Source: Chimaeribacter californicus (lineage in GTDB: Bacteria; Pseudomonadota; Gammaproteobacteria; Enterobacterales; Enterobacteriaceae). From it: 64,000 nucleotides of DNA. Under the pieces are notes generated by a model, which worked only from the letters and a program-made list of their open reading frames with translations, was not told the origin of the DNA and made no database searches. The position numbers and the translations under genes were made by a program. How positions within the stretch are numbered: the stretch's first letter is position 1; each line of letters starts with the position of its first letter. Where the stretch lies: NCBI RefSeq assembly GCF_002858675.1, contig NZ_PJZF01000002.1, positions 340,809 through 404,808 of the forward strand, in the 5' to 3' direction. Of the stretch, positions 49,372-59,083 are shown in pieces.

Positions 49372-51414
49372 ATGCTTTCCTCACATGTCGTTCGACGCCG
49401 TAAAGGGCGCTTTGTGCCTGTTCTGCTGGCCGCCCTGATTGCTGCCGGCTGTCAGAACCAGTCAACCCAGGCCCCGGCCGCCAATGTCCAGGACGCGGCA
49501 ACCGCCGGTTCTGACTATTATCTGCAACAGATGCAGCAAAGCGGCGATGATAACAAGGCTGACTGGCAATTACTCGCCATTCGCGCCCTGCTGAATGAGA
49601 AGAAGCTGCCGCAGGCAGCCGAACAGCTGGGCAAACTACCGCAGACGCTCAGTGATGTCCAACGGCTGGAACAGCAACTGCTGACCGGCGAACTGCAACT
49701 GGCCCAGGGTAATGCCCCGGCGGCGGCCACCACGCTGAACGCCCTCAACCCCGACAGCCTCTCTGCCAACCAGAAAGCCCGTTACTATCAGGCGCTGATC
49801 GCCGCCAGCCAGACACGCCCCGGTTTGCCGCTGATCCGCGCCTATATTGCGCAGGAACCGGCGCTGACCGGCCAGCCGCATCAGGACAACCTCGACCGTA
49901 CCTGGATGGCGCTGACGCAGCTGACACCGCAGGATCTCAGCACGCTGGCGATTAATGCCGACGAAAATGTGTTGCAGGGCTGGCTCGATCTGTTGCACGT
50001 CTATCAGGACAATATGCAGAACCCGGACGCCCTGAAATCCGGCATTCAGGATTGGCAGACCCGCTACCCGCAAAACCCGGCGGCCAAAACCTTGCCGACC
50101 CAGCTGAATAATGTGCTCAACTTCCAGCAGGCGTCCACGGCGAAAATCGCCCTGTTCCTGCCGCTGAGCGGCCAGGCGCAGGTGTTCGGTAACGCCATCC
50201 AGCAGGGCTTTATGGCCGCGCAGAGCGGCGTACAGGCCGCCCCACCGGCGGCCGCACCTGCCCCGACGGCTGCGCCCGCTGATCCGAACGCCGCGCCTGT
50301 TGACCCAAATGCCGCTGTCAGCCCGTCGGCACAGCCCACTGACGCCGCCGCACCGGCCGCGCCGGCTGAACCGGTGCAGGCACCCGCAGCCCCGGTGGCT
50401 CCGGCACCGGCCGCCAGCAGCGCGCAGGTTAAAGTGTATGACACCGACAGCCAGCCGCTGCCCGCGTTACTGGCGCAGGCGCAGCAGGATGGTGCTACGC
50501 TGGTGGTCGGCCCGCTGCTGAAAAGCAATGTTGAGCAGCTCGCCACCGCCCAGACGCCGCTGAATATCCTGGCGCTGAACCAGCCGGAGAAGGTCACTAA
50601 CCTGCCGAACCTCTGCTATTTCGCCCTTTCGCCGGAAGATGAGGCGCGCGACGCCGCCCGCCATATCTGGGCGCAACACAAACAGATGCCACTGGTGCTG
50701 GCCCCACGCGGCAGCCTGGGCGACCGGATTGCCACCGCCTTTGCCGACGAATGGCAAAAACAGGGTGGCCAGACGGTGCTGAAACAGGGCTTTGGCTCCA
50801 CCGGCGAGCTTAAGCAGGCGATTAACAGCGGCGCAGGCATCCGCCTGACCGGCACACCGGTCAACCCGGCACCGGTTGCGGCCCCTGCTGAGCCGCAGGG
50901 CGTGACCATCGGCGGTATCACCATTCCGGCCCCGCCGACCGACGCGCAGATCAGCGCGTCTGCCGCGCCGTCCGGCAATGTGGATGCGGTCTACATCATC
51001 GCTACGCAGGATGAGATGACCCTGATCAAGCCGATGATTGACATGTCCACCAGTTCCCGCAGCCAGACCGCGCTCTATGCCAGCTCGCGCAGCTATCAAG
51101 CCGGTGCCGGCCCGGATTACCGGCTGGAGATGGAAGGGTTGCAGTTCAGTGACATCCCGCTGCTGGCCGGGGCTAACCCGCAGCTGATGCAGCAGGCCAG
51201 CGCGCAGTTCCGGAACGACTACTCACTGGTGCGGCTCTATGCCATGGGGATGGATGCCTGGACACTGGCGAACCACTTCGCTGAACTCCGCCAAATCCCC
51301 GGTTTCCAGTTGCCCGGCACCACCGGTGGCCTGAGTGCCAACAGTGACTGCGTGGTTCACCGCCAGTTGCCGTGGCTGCAATACCGCGGCGGCGCGCTGG
51401 TCTCCGCCAACTAA
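49372..51414 (+). CDS. lpoA: Outer-membrane lipoprotein activator of PBP1A
   Basis: Lipoprotein of 680 aa (E. coli 678) that spans the periplasm and stimulates PBP1A. Start [14 protein letters not shown] with lipobox ALIAAGC, acylated Cys27; earlier in-frame ATG codons would spoil the signal peptide. Residues about 28-255 form the TPR-like N domain ([20 protein letters not shown]). The C domain ([20 protein letters not shown] onward) has a type I binding-protein fold. Residues about 288-352 are an Ala/Pro-rich low-complexity insert in the known variable loop. Divergent from rsmI. Confidence 0.97.
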   Translation: MLSSHVVRRRKGRFVPVLLAALIAAGCQNQSTQAPAANVQDAATAGSDYYLQQMQQSGDDNKADWQLLAIRALLNEKKLPQAAEQLGKLPQTLSDVQRLEQQLLTGELQLAQGNAPAAATTLNALNPDSLSANQKARYYQALIAASQTRPGLPLIRAYIAQEPALTGQPHQDNLDRTWMALTQLTPQDLSTLAINADENVLQGWLDLLHVYQDNMQNPDALKSGIQDWQTRYPQNPAAKTLPTQLNNVLNFQQASTAKIALFLPLSGQAQVFGNAIQQGFMAAQSGVQAAPPAAAPAPTAAPADPNAAPVDPNAAVSPSAQPTDAAAPAAPAEPVQAPAAPVAPAPAASSAQVKVYDTDSQPLPALLAQAQQDGATLVVGPLLKSNVEQLATAQTPLNILALNQPEKVTNLPNLCYFALSPEDEARDAARHIWAQHKQMPLVLAPRGSLGDRIATAFADEWQKQGGQTVLKQGFGSTGELKQAINSGAGIRLTGTPVNPAPVAAPAEPQGVTIGGITIPAPPTDAQISASAAPSGNVDAVYIIATQDEMTLIKPMIDMSTSSRSQTALYASSRSYQAGAGPDYRLEMEGLQFSDIPLLAGANPQLMQQASAQFRNDYSLVRLYAMGMDAWTLANHFAELRQIPGFQLPGTTGGLSANSDCVVHRQLPWLQYRGGALVSAN

Positions 51415-51418
51415 GGCT

Positions 51419-51445
51419 CCGGCCGGGGTATTTTGCCCCGGCCGG
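51419..51445 (+). terminator. Strong hairpin after lpoA
   Basis: CCGGCCGGGG / TATTTTG / CCCCGGCCGG, a perfect 10-bp stem right after the lpoA stop, without a T run. Confidence 0.5.
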
Positions 51446-51450
51446 GTTAA

Positions 51451-51481
51451 GAGGGGAAAGGCAGCCGCTGCCTTTCCCCTC
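51451..51481. repeat. Perfect 14-bp inverted repeat between lpoA and yraN
   Basis: GAGGGGAAAGGCAG / CCG / CTGCCTTTCCCCTC, a stem of 14 with a 3-nt loop, 24 bp before yraN and 5 bp after another hairpin. No T run, so it may be an mRNA-processing or stability element. Confidence 0.7.
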
Positions 51482-51504
51482 AGCATGAAGACAGGACAGA
51501 CGCC

Positions 51505-51873
51505 ATGCTGAACATCCGCCCAGGGACACGACACACCGGCACCGCCTATGAGCAACAGGCACGCCGCTATCTGGAGCAGGCCGGCCTGCGGTTTGAGGCG
51601 GCCAACGTCACGGTACGCGGCGGTGAGCTGGACCTCATCATGCGTGACCGGGAGACCTGGGTGTTTGTGGAAGTGCGCTACCGGCGTAACGCCGCCTTTG
51701 GCGGTGCGGCCGCCAGCATTACCCGGCAAAAGCGCCGGCGTCTGTTGCATGCGGCCGGCGTCTGGCTGGCCCTGCGGCAGGCCAGTTTTGACACCACGCC
51801 CTGCCGTTTTGATGTGCTGGCCATTACCGGCGAGAGCCTGGAGTGGTTGCCCAATGCCTTCAATGCGGAATGA
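51505..51873 (+). CDS. yraN: UPF0102 endonuclease-like protein YraN
   Basis: Protein of 122 aa with a restriction-endonuclease-like fold: [19 protein letters not shown], the ELD...VEV core [20 protein letters not shown] (residues about 37-56) that forms the PD-(D/E)xK-type site, and [20 protein letters not shown]. Its exact role is not known, though a function in DNA recombination or rescue has been suggested for the family. Between lpoA and diaA as in E. coli. Confidence 0.94.
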   Translation: MLNIRPGTRHTGTAYEQQARRYLEQAGLRFEAANVTVRGGELDLIMRDRETWVFVEVRYRRNAAFGGAAASITRQKRRRLLHAAGVWLALRQASFDTTPCRFDVLAITGESLEWLPNAFNAE

Positions 51874-51924
51874 TATGTTAACCGGTGCTTTCGCCCGGCC
51901 CTTTTACTGACTGGATTAACTCAC

Positions 51925-52515
51925 GTGCTGGAAAGAATCAAAGCCTGCTTTACTGAAAGCATCCAAACCCAGATCGCAGCGGCGGAAGCCCTGCCCGATG
52001 CCATTTCCCGGGCGGCCCTGACGTTGGTGCAATCCCTGCTGAACGGTAACAAAATCCTCTGTTGCGGCAACGGCACCTCTGCGGCCAATGCACAGCACTT
52101 TGCCGCCAGCATGATCAACCGTTTTGAGACTGAGCGCCCCAGCCTGCCGGCCATCGCCCTGAGCGCAGACAACATTGTGTTGACCGCCATTACCAACGAT
52201 CGGCTGCATGATGAGGTTTATGCCAAACAGGTGCGCGCGCTGGGCCACGCCGGTGATGTGCTGCTGGCCATTTCCACCCGCGGCAACAGCCGTGATATTG
52301 TGAAAGCGGTTGAAGCAGCGGTCACCCGTGATATGACGATTGTCGCGCTCACAGGGTACGATGGCGGCGAACTGGCGGGATTACTCGGCCAACAGGATGT
52401 CGAGATCCGTATTCCCTCCCACCGCAGCGCACGCATTCAGGAGATGCATATGCTCACCGTGAATTGCCTGTGTGATCTGATAGATAACACCCTGTTTCCT
52501 CACCAGGATGATTAA
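51925..52515 (+). CDS. diaA: DnaA initiator-associating protein DiaA
   Basis: Homotetrameric SIS-domain protein of 196 aa that binds DnaA and promotes initiation at oriC. It starts with GTG ([20 protein letters not shown] follows), as in other enterobacteria. SIS motif [20 protein letters not shown] near residues 49-68 and [20 protein letters not shown] near 112. Very high similarity to E. coli DiaA. It lies 9 bp before dolP. Confidence 0.97.
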   Translation: MLERIKACFTESIQTQIAAAEALPDAISRAALTLVQSLLNGNKILCCGNGTSAANAQHFAASMINRFETERPSLPAIALSADNIVLTAITNDRLHDEVYAKQVRALGHAGDVLLAISTRGNSRDIVKAVEAAVTRDMTIVALTGYDGGELAGLLGQQDVEIRIPSHRSARIQEMHMLTVNCLCDLIDNTLFPHQDD

Positions 52516-52524
52516 GGAGCACCA

Positions 52525-53100
52525 ATGAAGGTTCGATTAACACTGGCTGTGTTGTGCAGCGCCCTGCTGCTGCAGGGTTGCGTCGGCGCTGTGGTGGTTG
52601 GCAGCGCGGCAGTGGCCACCAAAACCGCGACTGACCCGCGCACCGTCGGCACCCAGGTCGATGATGAAACGCTGGAAGCGCGCGTCAGCAATGCGCTGAG
52701 CAAAGATCAACAACTGAAGAAAGAGGCGCGCGTGGTAGTCACGGCGTATCAGGGCAAGGTACTGCTGACCGGCCAGGCCCCCAACACTGATCTCGCGACC
52801 CGCGCCAAGCAAATCGCCATGGGCGTAGACGGCGCACGCGAAGTCTATAGCGAGATTCGTCAGGGCACCCCGGTGAGCCTGGGTACAGCGTCTTCAGATA
52901 CCTGGATCACCACCAAAGTGCGCTCGCAATTGCTGACCAGCGACTCGGTAAAATCCTCGAATGTCAAAGTGACCACTGAGAATGGTGAAGTGTTCCTGCT
53001 GGGGCTGGTAACGCCGCAGGAAGGCCAGTCCGCTGCGCAAATTGCCAGCCAGGTCAGCGGGGTGAAACATGTCACCACCGCCTTTACCGATCTGAAATAA
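52525..53100 (+). CDS. dolP: Outer-membrane lipoprotein DolP (dual BON domains)
   Basis: Lipoprotein of 191 aa (formerly YraP) localised at the division site and supporting outer-membrane integrity and BAM function. Signal and lipobox MKVRLTLAVLCSALLLQGC with Cys19; BON1 about residues 45-110 (LEARVSNALSKDQQLKKEAR, VLLTGQAPNTDLATRAKQI), BON2 about 122-190 (TKVRSQLLTSDSVKSSNVKV, EVFLLGLVTPQEGQSAAQIA). AAGGAGC precedes the start; a terminator follows at 53117. Confidence 0.97.
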   Translation: MKVRLTLAVLCSALLLQGCVGAVVVGSAAVATKTATDPRTVGTQVDDETLEARVSNALSKDQQLKKEARVVVTAYQGKVLLTGQAPNTDLATRAKQIAMGVDGAREVYSEIRQGTPVSLGTASSDTWITTKVRSQLLTSDSVKSSNVKVTTENGEVFLLGLVTPQEGQSAAQIASQVSGVKHVTTAFTDLK

Positions 53101-53116
53101 CCACGCGTTACCGCTG

Positions 53117-53145
53117 ACGGGTGCCATGACGGCACCCGTTTTTTT
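53117..53145 (+). terminator. Terminator after dolP
   Basis: ACGGGTGCC / ATGAC / GGCACCCGT with seven T. Between here and the mtgA stop (53146-53309) I see nothing definite. Confidence 0.92.
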
Positions 53146-53309
53146 ATGCATTTTCGGGGTCATCACCGGTTGGTGAGCGTAAGGGCGGTGGCAGGCACGG
53201 CTGAAGCGAGGGCATTACGGTGCTGGTTGTGCATAACCACTACGGCAGTGGGCGTGATAGCGATGGGCATTGTGCCGTTTTCACCGACGCGCCTGCTGCC
53301 TTCCCAGCG

Positions 53310-54044
53310 CTATAACTGGTGTGCCCGCAGGAACCCTTCCCCGCCCATCTGCCGCATCTGGCGTAAAATCCACTGCTGGCGGCGAAGCACATAGGCTGAG
53401 GGTGCATTCACCTTAAAGCGGTGCGGGTTGGGCAATACGGCCGCCAGTAACGCCGCTTCCGGGGCCGTCAGGCGGCTGGCGGGCTTATGGAAATAGGTGC
53501 GCGCGGCCTGTTCTACTCCAAAGACCCCATCGCCCAGCTCCACAATATTAAGGTAAACCGTCAGGATGCGCCGTTTCGTCCAGACCAGTTCAATCCCGGC
53601 GGTCAGGCCGGCTTCCAGCCCCTTACGCACCCAGCTGCGCCCATCCCACAGCAGCAGGTTTTTTGCCGTTTGCTGTGACAAAGTCGACGCCCCACGCAGT
53701 GAACTGCCCTCGCGCTCATTGTGCGACAGGGCAGACTGGATCGCCGCCACATCAAACCCCCAGTGTTCCGGGAAGCGTTGGTCCTCGGCCGCCATCACGG
53801 CCAGGGCCATCGCCGGGGAGATGGCCTCCCTTGGCACCCAGTCAGAATGGGCAACGTAGCTAACGTTACCGGAGAACCAGGCGCTGAGTTGGCGCTCCAT
53901 CATCACCGCAGAAAACGGCACCGGCAGGACGGAAAAGATCAGGATCAACCCTATCCACAACGTAATTACGCCGCCTGCCAGCCATTTAAGCCCGCTCAGC
54001 CAAAACAGCACACCTCGTTGACGACGTTTGCTCCACATAATCAC
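53310..54044 (-). CDS. mtgA: Monofunctional peptidoglycan glycosyltransferase MtgA
   Basis: Membrane-anchored GT51 enzyme polymerising lipid II, 244 aa. One N-terminal transmembrane helix ([20 protein letters not shown]) and GT51 motifs [14 protein letters not shown] (catalytic Glu, near residue 92), [40 protein letters not shown] and [20 protein letters not shown]. The GTG at 54044 overlaps the elbB-like stop by four bases (GTGA); the ATG two codons later is equally possible. Same order as elbB-mtgA in E. coli. Confidence 0.96.
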   Translation of the reverse strand: MIMWSKRRQRGVLFWLSGLKWLAGGVITLWIGLILIFSVLPVPFSAVMMERQLSAWFSGNVSYVAHSDWVPREAISPAMALAVMAAEDQRFPEHWGFDVAAIQSALSHNEREGSSLRGASTLSQQTAKNLLLWDGRSWVRKGLEAGLTAGIELVWTKRRILTVYLNIVELGDGVFGVEQAARTYFHKPASRLTAPEAALLAAVLPNPHRFKVNAPSAYVLRRQQWILRQMRQMGGEGFLRAHQL

Positions 54045-54688
54045 TCACCTAAAATACGTGTTACTAGCTTATCAATTCCTTGTGAAATTTCTGCTACAGG
54101 ACCACCTGCCAGAAATCCCGGCGTGGTCATCACCTGGTGCGCATCATCAATCACAATGTCATCCGCAGGGCAGATCACGGCTTCAGCGCCTAATTCCTCA
54201 ATCAGTTCAGCACAATCGGGATCGTTCCCCAGCGTTGCCCGTACCGGATTCCGGGTGAGTAATGGGGCCAGAATCGCGCTTTTACCCACAAAGCCAATAG
54301 TTAAACCTTTCTTATGAAATTTCTTCAGTAAGTCCATATAGCTCTTCGCTGAGGATTCATATTCGATGCTGTTTTCTTTCGTTTCAAAGTAAACCGGTAC
54401 ACTGTTTGCAGATAAAATAATAAGGGCGTCCGGCATAAATTTTTCTATTTCTGAGAGGTCAGACAAGGGGTAGGAGGTCAGTCCAGTAAATATATTCACG
54501 ACCTTTAACGAGGCTTCTGCTACGCGCCCTTCAATATTTTTATTATCAATAACTTGACCATGTAATCGGGTGAAAAAAACGACCGTTACATTGTTATTTT
54601 TCAGTGCATTTAGCACTAATTCCGTTTCATGGATCTCAATTTTATCTAAAAAAGCGTCCCCACAGATGATGACCCCAATCCTTTTCAT
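54041..54688 (-). CDS. Diverged ElbB-like (DJ-1/PfpI glyoxalase-type) protein lacking the nucleophile cysteine
   Basis: A 215-aa protein in the elbB position between arcB and mtgA. The ends recall Elb[21 protein letters not shown] at the start and [53 protein letters not shown] at the end. The centre does not: where ElbB has GFMCIAPA with the nucleophile Cys, this protein has GFVGKSAI (Gly135), and the glycine-rich oxyanion segment is replaced by [10 protein letters not shown]. Base composition is clearly AT-richer than in the flanking genes. It is probably catalytically different or inactive as a glyoxalase, and may have been acquired by transfer; it is not a fragment. Confidence 0.75.
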   Translation of the reverse strand: MKRIGVIICGDAFLDKIEIHETELVLNALKNNNVTVVFFTRLHGQVIDNKNIEGRVAEASLKVVNIFTGLTSYPLSDLSEIEKFMPDALIILSANSVPVYFETKENSIEYESSAKSYMDLLKKFHKKGLTIGFVGKSAILAPLLTRNPVRATLGNDPDCAELIEELGAEAVICPADDIVIDDAHQVMTTPGFLAGGPVAEISQGIDKLVTRILGE

Positions 54689-54802
54689 TCTCCGCCTCCG
54701 AAATTTCTTAAAACAACTGCTTGAAGTTTTGTGCGAATAAAGACTAATCTACATCACATATTTTAATGTTTCCTTTAACAAACGCGGCGTCTTTTGCTAT
54801 TG

Positions 54803-54945
54803 TTGAAAAACAGTAAAATTTTATTGTGAAAAGTTACCAAACCCTGCGATACCGAAAACCCTGATAAGAATCTTCGTGGGTGACCGATTTCCCTGGTGTT
54901 GGCGCAGTATTCGCGCACCCCGGCTTAGGCTGGGGTCATTTTTTT
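54803..54945 (+). ncRNA. arcZ: Hfq-dependent sRNA ArcZ
   Basis: Between the elbB-like gene and arcB, opposite to arcB. The 3' part GATTTCCCTGGTGTTGGCGC then AGTATTCGCGCACCCCGG is the highly conserved processed ArcZ, ending in the terminator ACCCCGG / CTTAGG / CTGGGGT with ATTTTTTT at 54945. The 5' end is only approximate, placed by similarity to a TGAAAAACAGT segment at 54804. In E. coli ArcZ activates rpoS and represses many mRNAs, and is itself repressed by ArcA under low oxygen, while it destabilises arcB mRNA. Confidence 0.9.
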
Positions 54946-55003
54946 GTATGACCCCGTTATTTTTCTTATCCCTTCAGCAAGACACTTTCTTACCCTTTCA
55001 GGA

Positions 55004-57343
55004 TTAAGCCTGCTCCGCCTTTGCGACCCACTCACGCAGTACCTGCACATCCTGCGGCCACTCTTGTTTCAGCTCATCGACCCAATCCTGCACGTTGTCC
55101 CACCAGGCCGGCAGTGACGGCGTCTGGATCTGCTGCGCCAGTTGCTGGAGGTGCTTCAGCCCTACCGATCCGGCTGCGCCTTTGATCTTATGCGCCTCTT
55201 CAGCAATGCCTTTTTCATCACGCGCGGTCATGTTGGAATCCAGCACGGCCAGGTAGCCCGGCATCATCTGCTCAAACATCTCCAGGCTCTGATGGATAAG
55301 CTGCGGCCCGACCAAATCCATGTACTGCTCCAGCATCGCAACATCGAGAAGTGATTCGTTGGTTTGCATACTTTTTAGCTCCATTTTTTTGCCGGAATGG
55401 CGTGGGGGATGATCCCAGAACTGTTTAATCATGGCAGTCAACGCCGGGACGGAGAGCGGTTTGCTCAGGACGTCATCCATGCCTGCCTCAAGGTATTCGC
55501 TTTTATCTTTCAGCACGTTGGCCGTCAGGGCCACCAGCGGCGGCAGCACCTGGTCGACATATTGTTCGCGCAGGATGCGGGCAATATCCAGCCCGGTCAT
55601 GTCCGGCAGCTGGATGTCCAGCAGCACCAGGTCAAACTCATCCGGGTTAAACATCGCCAGCGCATCCTGGCCGTTCATCGCCACCTCGACGCTGTTGCCA
55701 AGCTTCTCGAGCACCGAACGGGCCACCACCACATTCAGCTCGATATCTTCGACCAGCAACACATGCAGCGCCGGCAACGGCAGCGGCTCCGGCTCTTCGC
55801 GGCTGGCGGGCTTTTCCTCCAGCGACGGTGCGGTAATCGTCAGGGTGAAGCAGGAGCCGTGCCCCGGCTGGCTGCGCACGGTGATGTCGCCGCCCATGCT
55901 CTGGGCCAGCCGCCGTGATACCGCCAGGCCAATGCCGGTGCCGGTAGCCGGCTTGCCGCCGTTCTGATCTTTCACCTGATAGTACATGGCGAAAATCTTG
56001 TCCTGCTCATCCTGCGGGATGCCCATGCCGGAATCTTCCACCTCAAAGCGCAGGCGGTTATGCGGCTCATGCCAGACACGCACCACAATCTGCCCTTGCT
56101 GGGTGAATTTCACGGCGTTGCCAATCAGGTTCCAGAGGATCTGGCGCAGCCGGGTACCGTCCGTAAGGATTTTCTCCGGCAGCGGCGGGTGCGGCTCCAT
56201 CACGAATTTCAGCCCTTTCGGCTGCACCAGCAGGCCGGTCAGGTTTTCCAGATCGGCCAGGAAGCCGGTAAAGTCAACCGGCTGATTGTCCAGCTGTACT
56301 TTGCGTCGTTCGATTTTATCCATTTCGATGATGTCATTGAAAATGTTGCCGAGGGTGATGGCGCTGACATGGATCGTCTTCAGGTAGTTATGCTGCTCTT
56401 CATTGAGATCAGTATCGAGCAGAATACGGCTGAGGCCAACAATGCCATTAAGCGGCGTACGCAGCTCGTGGCTGATGGTAGAGATAAAGGTGGTCTTCTC
56501 CCGGCTGGCGTTCTCCAGCGCGTCCTGGTAGCGCTTACGCTCGGTAATATCACGGCCGAAGCCCATCAGCCCGTGGCGTTTGCCGATACGGTCATAAAAC
56601 GGCACTTTCCGCAGCTCGAAACAGGCCTTACGCCCGTCTGGGTAAACCAGCCACTGCTCATAGGTCAGGGAGACGTTGTGGCGGAATACTTTTTCGTCGG
56701 TTTCCACCACTTTTTCAGCGATGTCAGGCGTGTAGACGTCATACGGGGTCAGGCCGATCAGCTGTTTCTCACTGCGGCCGGTCAGCAGCTCCATCGCCCG
56801 GTTGCAGCCGGAGAATTCTTTATCTTCATTACGGTAATAGACCAGATCGGGCGAGGCATCCAGGAAAGAGCGCAATAACGCCGATTGCTGGCTCAGTTCA
56901 ATCTGGGCCTGTTCACGGTGCGCCATCTCCAGCTTTAACTTGTCCACCACCGCGAGGCGCGCCTCTTCCGCCCGGATACGGTCAGTGATCTCCTGGTTAA
57001 GCTGGGTGATGTTCTCCTGCAACTGGTGGTTCAGCTCCAGGTCACGGTGGCGCATCTCTTCCAGCTTGTCCACCAGCCGCGAGAGACGCTGCCGGGACTC
57101 CTCCAGTTGCTCGACCACCACGGAGAGAAAGTAGACTGCCCATGGCGTGATCAGCAGGCCAAAGAAGATGGATCGCACCACATCGATGCTCTCTACCTGG
57201 CCGCGCAACAGCATGGTGACGGCCATCTGCACAATCATCGCCAGCACCACCAGCGCTGAGGCCAGCAACAGTGAGAACCGGATTAACCCCAGCTTCACCA
57301 TCAGATCCACATAATACTGGGCCAACGCCCTGATTTGCTTCAT
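55004..57343 (-). CDS. arcB: Aerobic respiration control sensor kinase ArcB
   Basis: Tripartite hybrid histidine kinase of 779 aa (E. coli 778) phosphorylating ArcA under low oxygen. Start MKQIRALAQYY (AGGAGC upstream). Two transmembrane helices (residues about 22-77), a coiled-coil/leucine-zipper linker, PAS domain (LVYYRNEDKEFSGCNRAMEL, about 155-270), kinase core with His292 in ISHELRTPLNG, N-box LWNLIGNAVKFTQQG, receiver domain with VLLDIQLPDMTG (Asp near 576) and Hpt domain with EEAHKIKGAAGSVGL (His near 718). arcZ is transcribed toward its 3' end. Confidence 0.98.
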   Translation of the reverse strand: MKQIRALAQYYVDLMVKLGLIRFSLLLASALVVLAMIVQMAVTMLLRGQVESIDVVRSIFFGLLITPWAVYFLSVVVEQLEESRQRLSRLVDKLEEMRHRDLELNHQLQENITQLNQEITDRIRAEEARLAVVDKLKLEMAHREQAQIELSQQSALLRSFLDASPDLVYYRNEDKEFSGCNRAMELLTGRSEKQLIGLTPYDVYTPDIAEKVVETDEKVFRHNVSLTYEQWLVYPDGRKACFELRKVPFYDRIGKRHGLMGFGRDITERKRYQDALENASREKTTFISTISHELRTPLNGIVGLSRILLDTDLNEEQHNYLKTIHVSAITLGNIFNDIIEMDKIERRKVQLDNQPVDFTGFLADLENLTGLLVQPKGLKFVMEPHPPLPEKILTDGTRLRQILWNLIGNAVKFTQQGQIVVRVWHEPHNRLRFEVEDSGMGIPQDEQDKIFAMYYQVKDQNGGKPATGTGIGLAVSRRLAQSMGGDITVRSQPGHGSCFTLTITAPSLEEKPASREEPEPLPLPALHVLLVEDIELNVVVARSVLEKLGNSVEVAMNGQDALAMFNPDEFDLVLLDIQLPDMTGLDIARILREQYVDQVLPPLVALTANVLKDKSEYLEAGMDDVLSKPLSVPALTAMIKQFWDHPPRHSGKKMELKSMQTNESLLDVAMLEQYMDLVGPQLIHQSLEMFEQMMPGYLAVLDSNMTARDEKGIAEEAHKIKGAAGSVGLKHLQQLAQQIQTPSLPAWWDNVQDWVDELKQEWPQDVQVLREWVAKAEQA

Positions 57344-57447
57344 ACCTGCTCCTGTCAAACATCTTGCGGTAAATCATACCGTACTTTGCCCGGCAGGGCG
57401 GGCACCAACCACAGGGGGCGGCAAGAGTTTCTTCAGGCTGCGAGATA

Positions 57448-58392
57448 TTACGCAAATTTCCTGACCAGCGGCCGGAACAGGCGGTCGCCCGGCAGCGCCG
57501 CGCCCTGCCCGCCATGCTGTTGCAGATAACGGTGGATCTCCACTTGCGCCGTCCAGCGATTTTCACACCACAGCGGTGCGAGCAGCGTGGGCCGGCGCGC
57601 ACTGGCGGAGAGGCGATGGAACACCACCTCCGGCGGGGTATGGCGAACCAGTTCACCGGCAATCTGCACATAGTCCGCCAGCGGCAACGCGGCCAGCCGC
57701 CCGGCCTGCCAGGCCCGCCCCAGCGTGCTGCCGGCCACAATGTGCAGCGGGTGGAGTTTTATTCCGTCGGTACCGGTTTCCAGTACCCGATCCAGCGTCT
57801 GTTGCGCCATCGCGCCGGTTTCGCCCGGCAGGCCCACAATCAGATGCGTACAGACCAGGATGCCCCGCGCCCGTGCACGCTGTGCCGTGTGCTGGTAACA
57901 GCGGAAATCGTGCCCGCGGTTAATGCGCCGCAGGGTGGCGTCATGAGCGGTTTGCAGGCCCAGTTCCAGCCACACTTCATACCCCTGCCCGCGGTAGCCG
58001 GCCAGCAGGTCAAGCACCGCATCCGGCACGCAATCCGGCCGGGTACCGATGCATAACCCGACAATATCCGCCTGTTGCAGCGCCTGTTGGTACATCTGCC
58101 GCAACAACCGGGTTTCCGCATAGGTGCTGGTATAGGCCTGAAAATAGGCAAGGTAGCGGCGTGCGCGGTTAACGCTGGCTGCCTTTGCCGCCAGCTGCTC
58201 CGCAATAGTGAGCTGCTGCGCTGCTTCATCAGCAAAGGAGGCCACGTTGCAGAAGGTGCAGCCGCCGCGCCCCAGGGTGCCGTCACGGTTGGGGCAACTG
58301 AAGCCGCCGTGCAGCGTCAGTTTGTGGACTTTCTCGCCAAAGCGGCGCTGTAAATAGGGGCCGAACATATTGACTAATTCGGGCAGCTGCAT
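57448..58392 (-). CDS. yhcC: Radical SAM protein YhcC
   Basis: Radical SAM enzyme family TIGR01212-like, 314 aa. It shows LTLHGGFSCPNRDGTLGRGG followed by CTFCNVASF: the Cys33-type residue plus CxxC gives the cluster-binding cysteines. Further ACTSTYAE-like YFQAYTSTYAETRLLRQMYQ, GTRPDCVPDAVLDLLAGY, ELGLQTAHDATLRRINRGHD and HLIVGLPGETGAMAQQTLD. Substrate unknown, possibly tRNA related. It lies between arcB and gltB as in E. coli, with 104 bp to arcB. Confidence 0.95.
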   Translation of the reverse strand: MQLPELVNMFGPYLQRRFGEKVHKLTLHGGFSCPNRDGTLGRGGCTFCNVASFADEAAQQLTIAEQLAAKAASVNRARRYLAYFQAYTSTYAETRLLRQMYQQALQQADIVGLCIGTRPDCVPDAVLDLLAGYRGQGYEVWLELGLQTAHDATLRRINRGHDFRCYQHTAQRARARGILVCTHLIVGLPGETGAMAQQTLDRVLETGTDGIKLHPLHIVAGSTLGRAWQAGRLAALPLADYVQIAGELVRHTPPEVVFHRLSASARRPTLLAPLWCENRWTAQVEIHRYLQQHGGQGAALPGDRLFRPLVRKFA

Positions 58393-59083
58393 GATGGTAT
58401 TTTTGCCTCAGAAAAAACCCAACACTCTAGCGGGAAATCACTTTTCCTAAGATGATGTGGGTCAACTCCCCCTCCCTTGTGGTTTTTCAGGAATAAAAAT
58501 TCAGTTTGAATGATAATTAATTCATATCAGCCGCGATGAATTCTTCTTATAGGCAACAGGGAGATCATGAGAGAAAATGAAGGGGTAAAAAACAGTGACA
58601 AACCACATACAACGGGGCTTTACCAGAATATAATTCTGGCATTACCACCCGCACTAGCATGGTGCAGAGATTTGGGCCTTGCACTATAGTGATACAGCTC
58701 ACATCCAACCCACCCTGACGGCGAGTTTCTGACCGATAAAAACACCCCTATTTCTTTTATATTTCATGATATTAACTCAACAAAATCACAAAAACGCATA
58801 TCTTAAATACATATTTGACCTGCCTGTTCTTTCTCGCTAAGTTGGGAGTCCGCTGGAAGCATTCTCGACGGGGCAACGACTCGTCATACTTATGCAGTTA
58901 TTGAAGACTCCCTCATTAAACAAGTCATAACCCACTTGTGAGCGCCATCACAAGAGGCCATCGACGGAGGACGTCAGGCCGCGTAGTTACGTGCCGGTCA
59001 TGCAGGCAACCGCCTGTCCCTCCTGAAGATTTGCCCCTTGCCGTAGGCAGTAAGAGTCACCAGAGCCTGGGGAGGTTCCTGAT
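58393..59083 (+). promoter_or_regulatory. gltBD regulatory region
   Basis: A 691-bp gap without an open frame between yhcC and gltB, with AT-rich stretches around 58490-58540 and 58735-58815 that could bind Lrp or IHF, known regulators of gltBD in E. coli. A sigma-70-type candidate promoter is TTGACC at 58815-58820, 17-bp spacer, TAAGTT at 58838-58843, which would leave a leader of about 235 nt. GGGGAGG at about 59067 is the gltB ribosome site. Confidence 0.5.
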
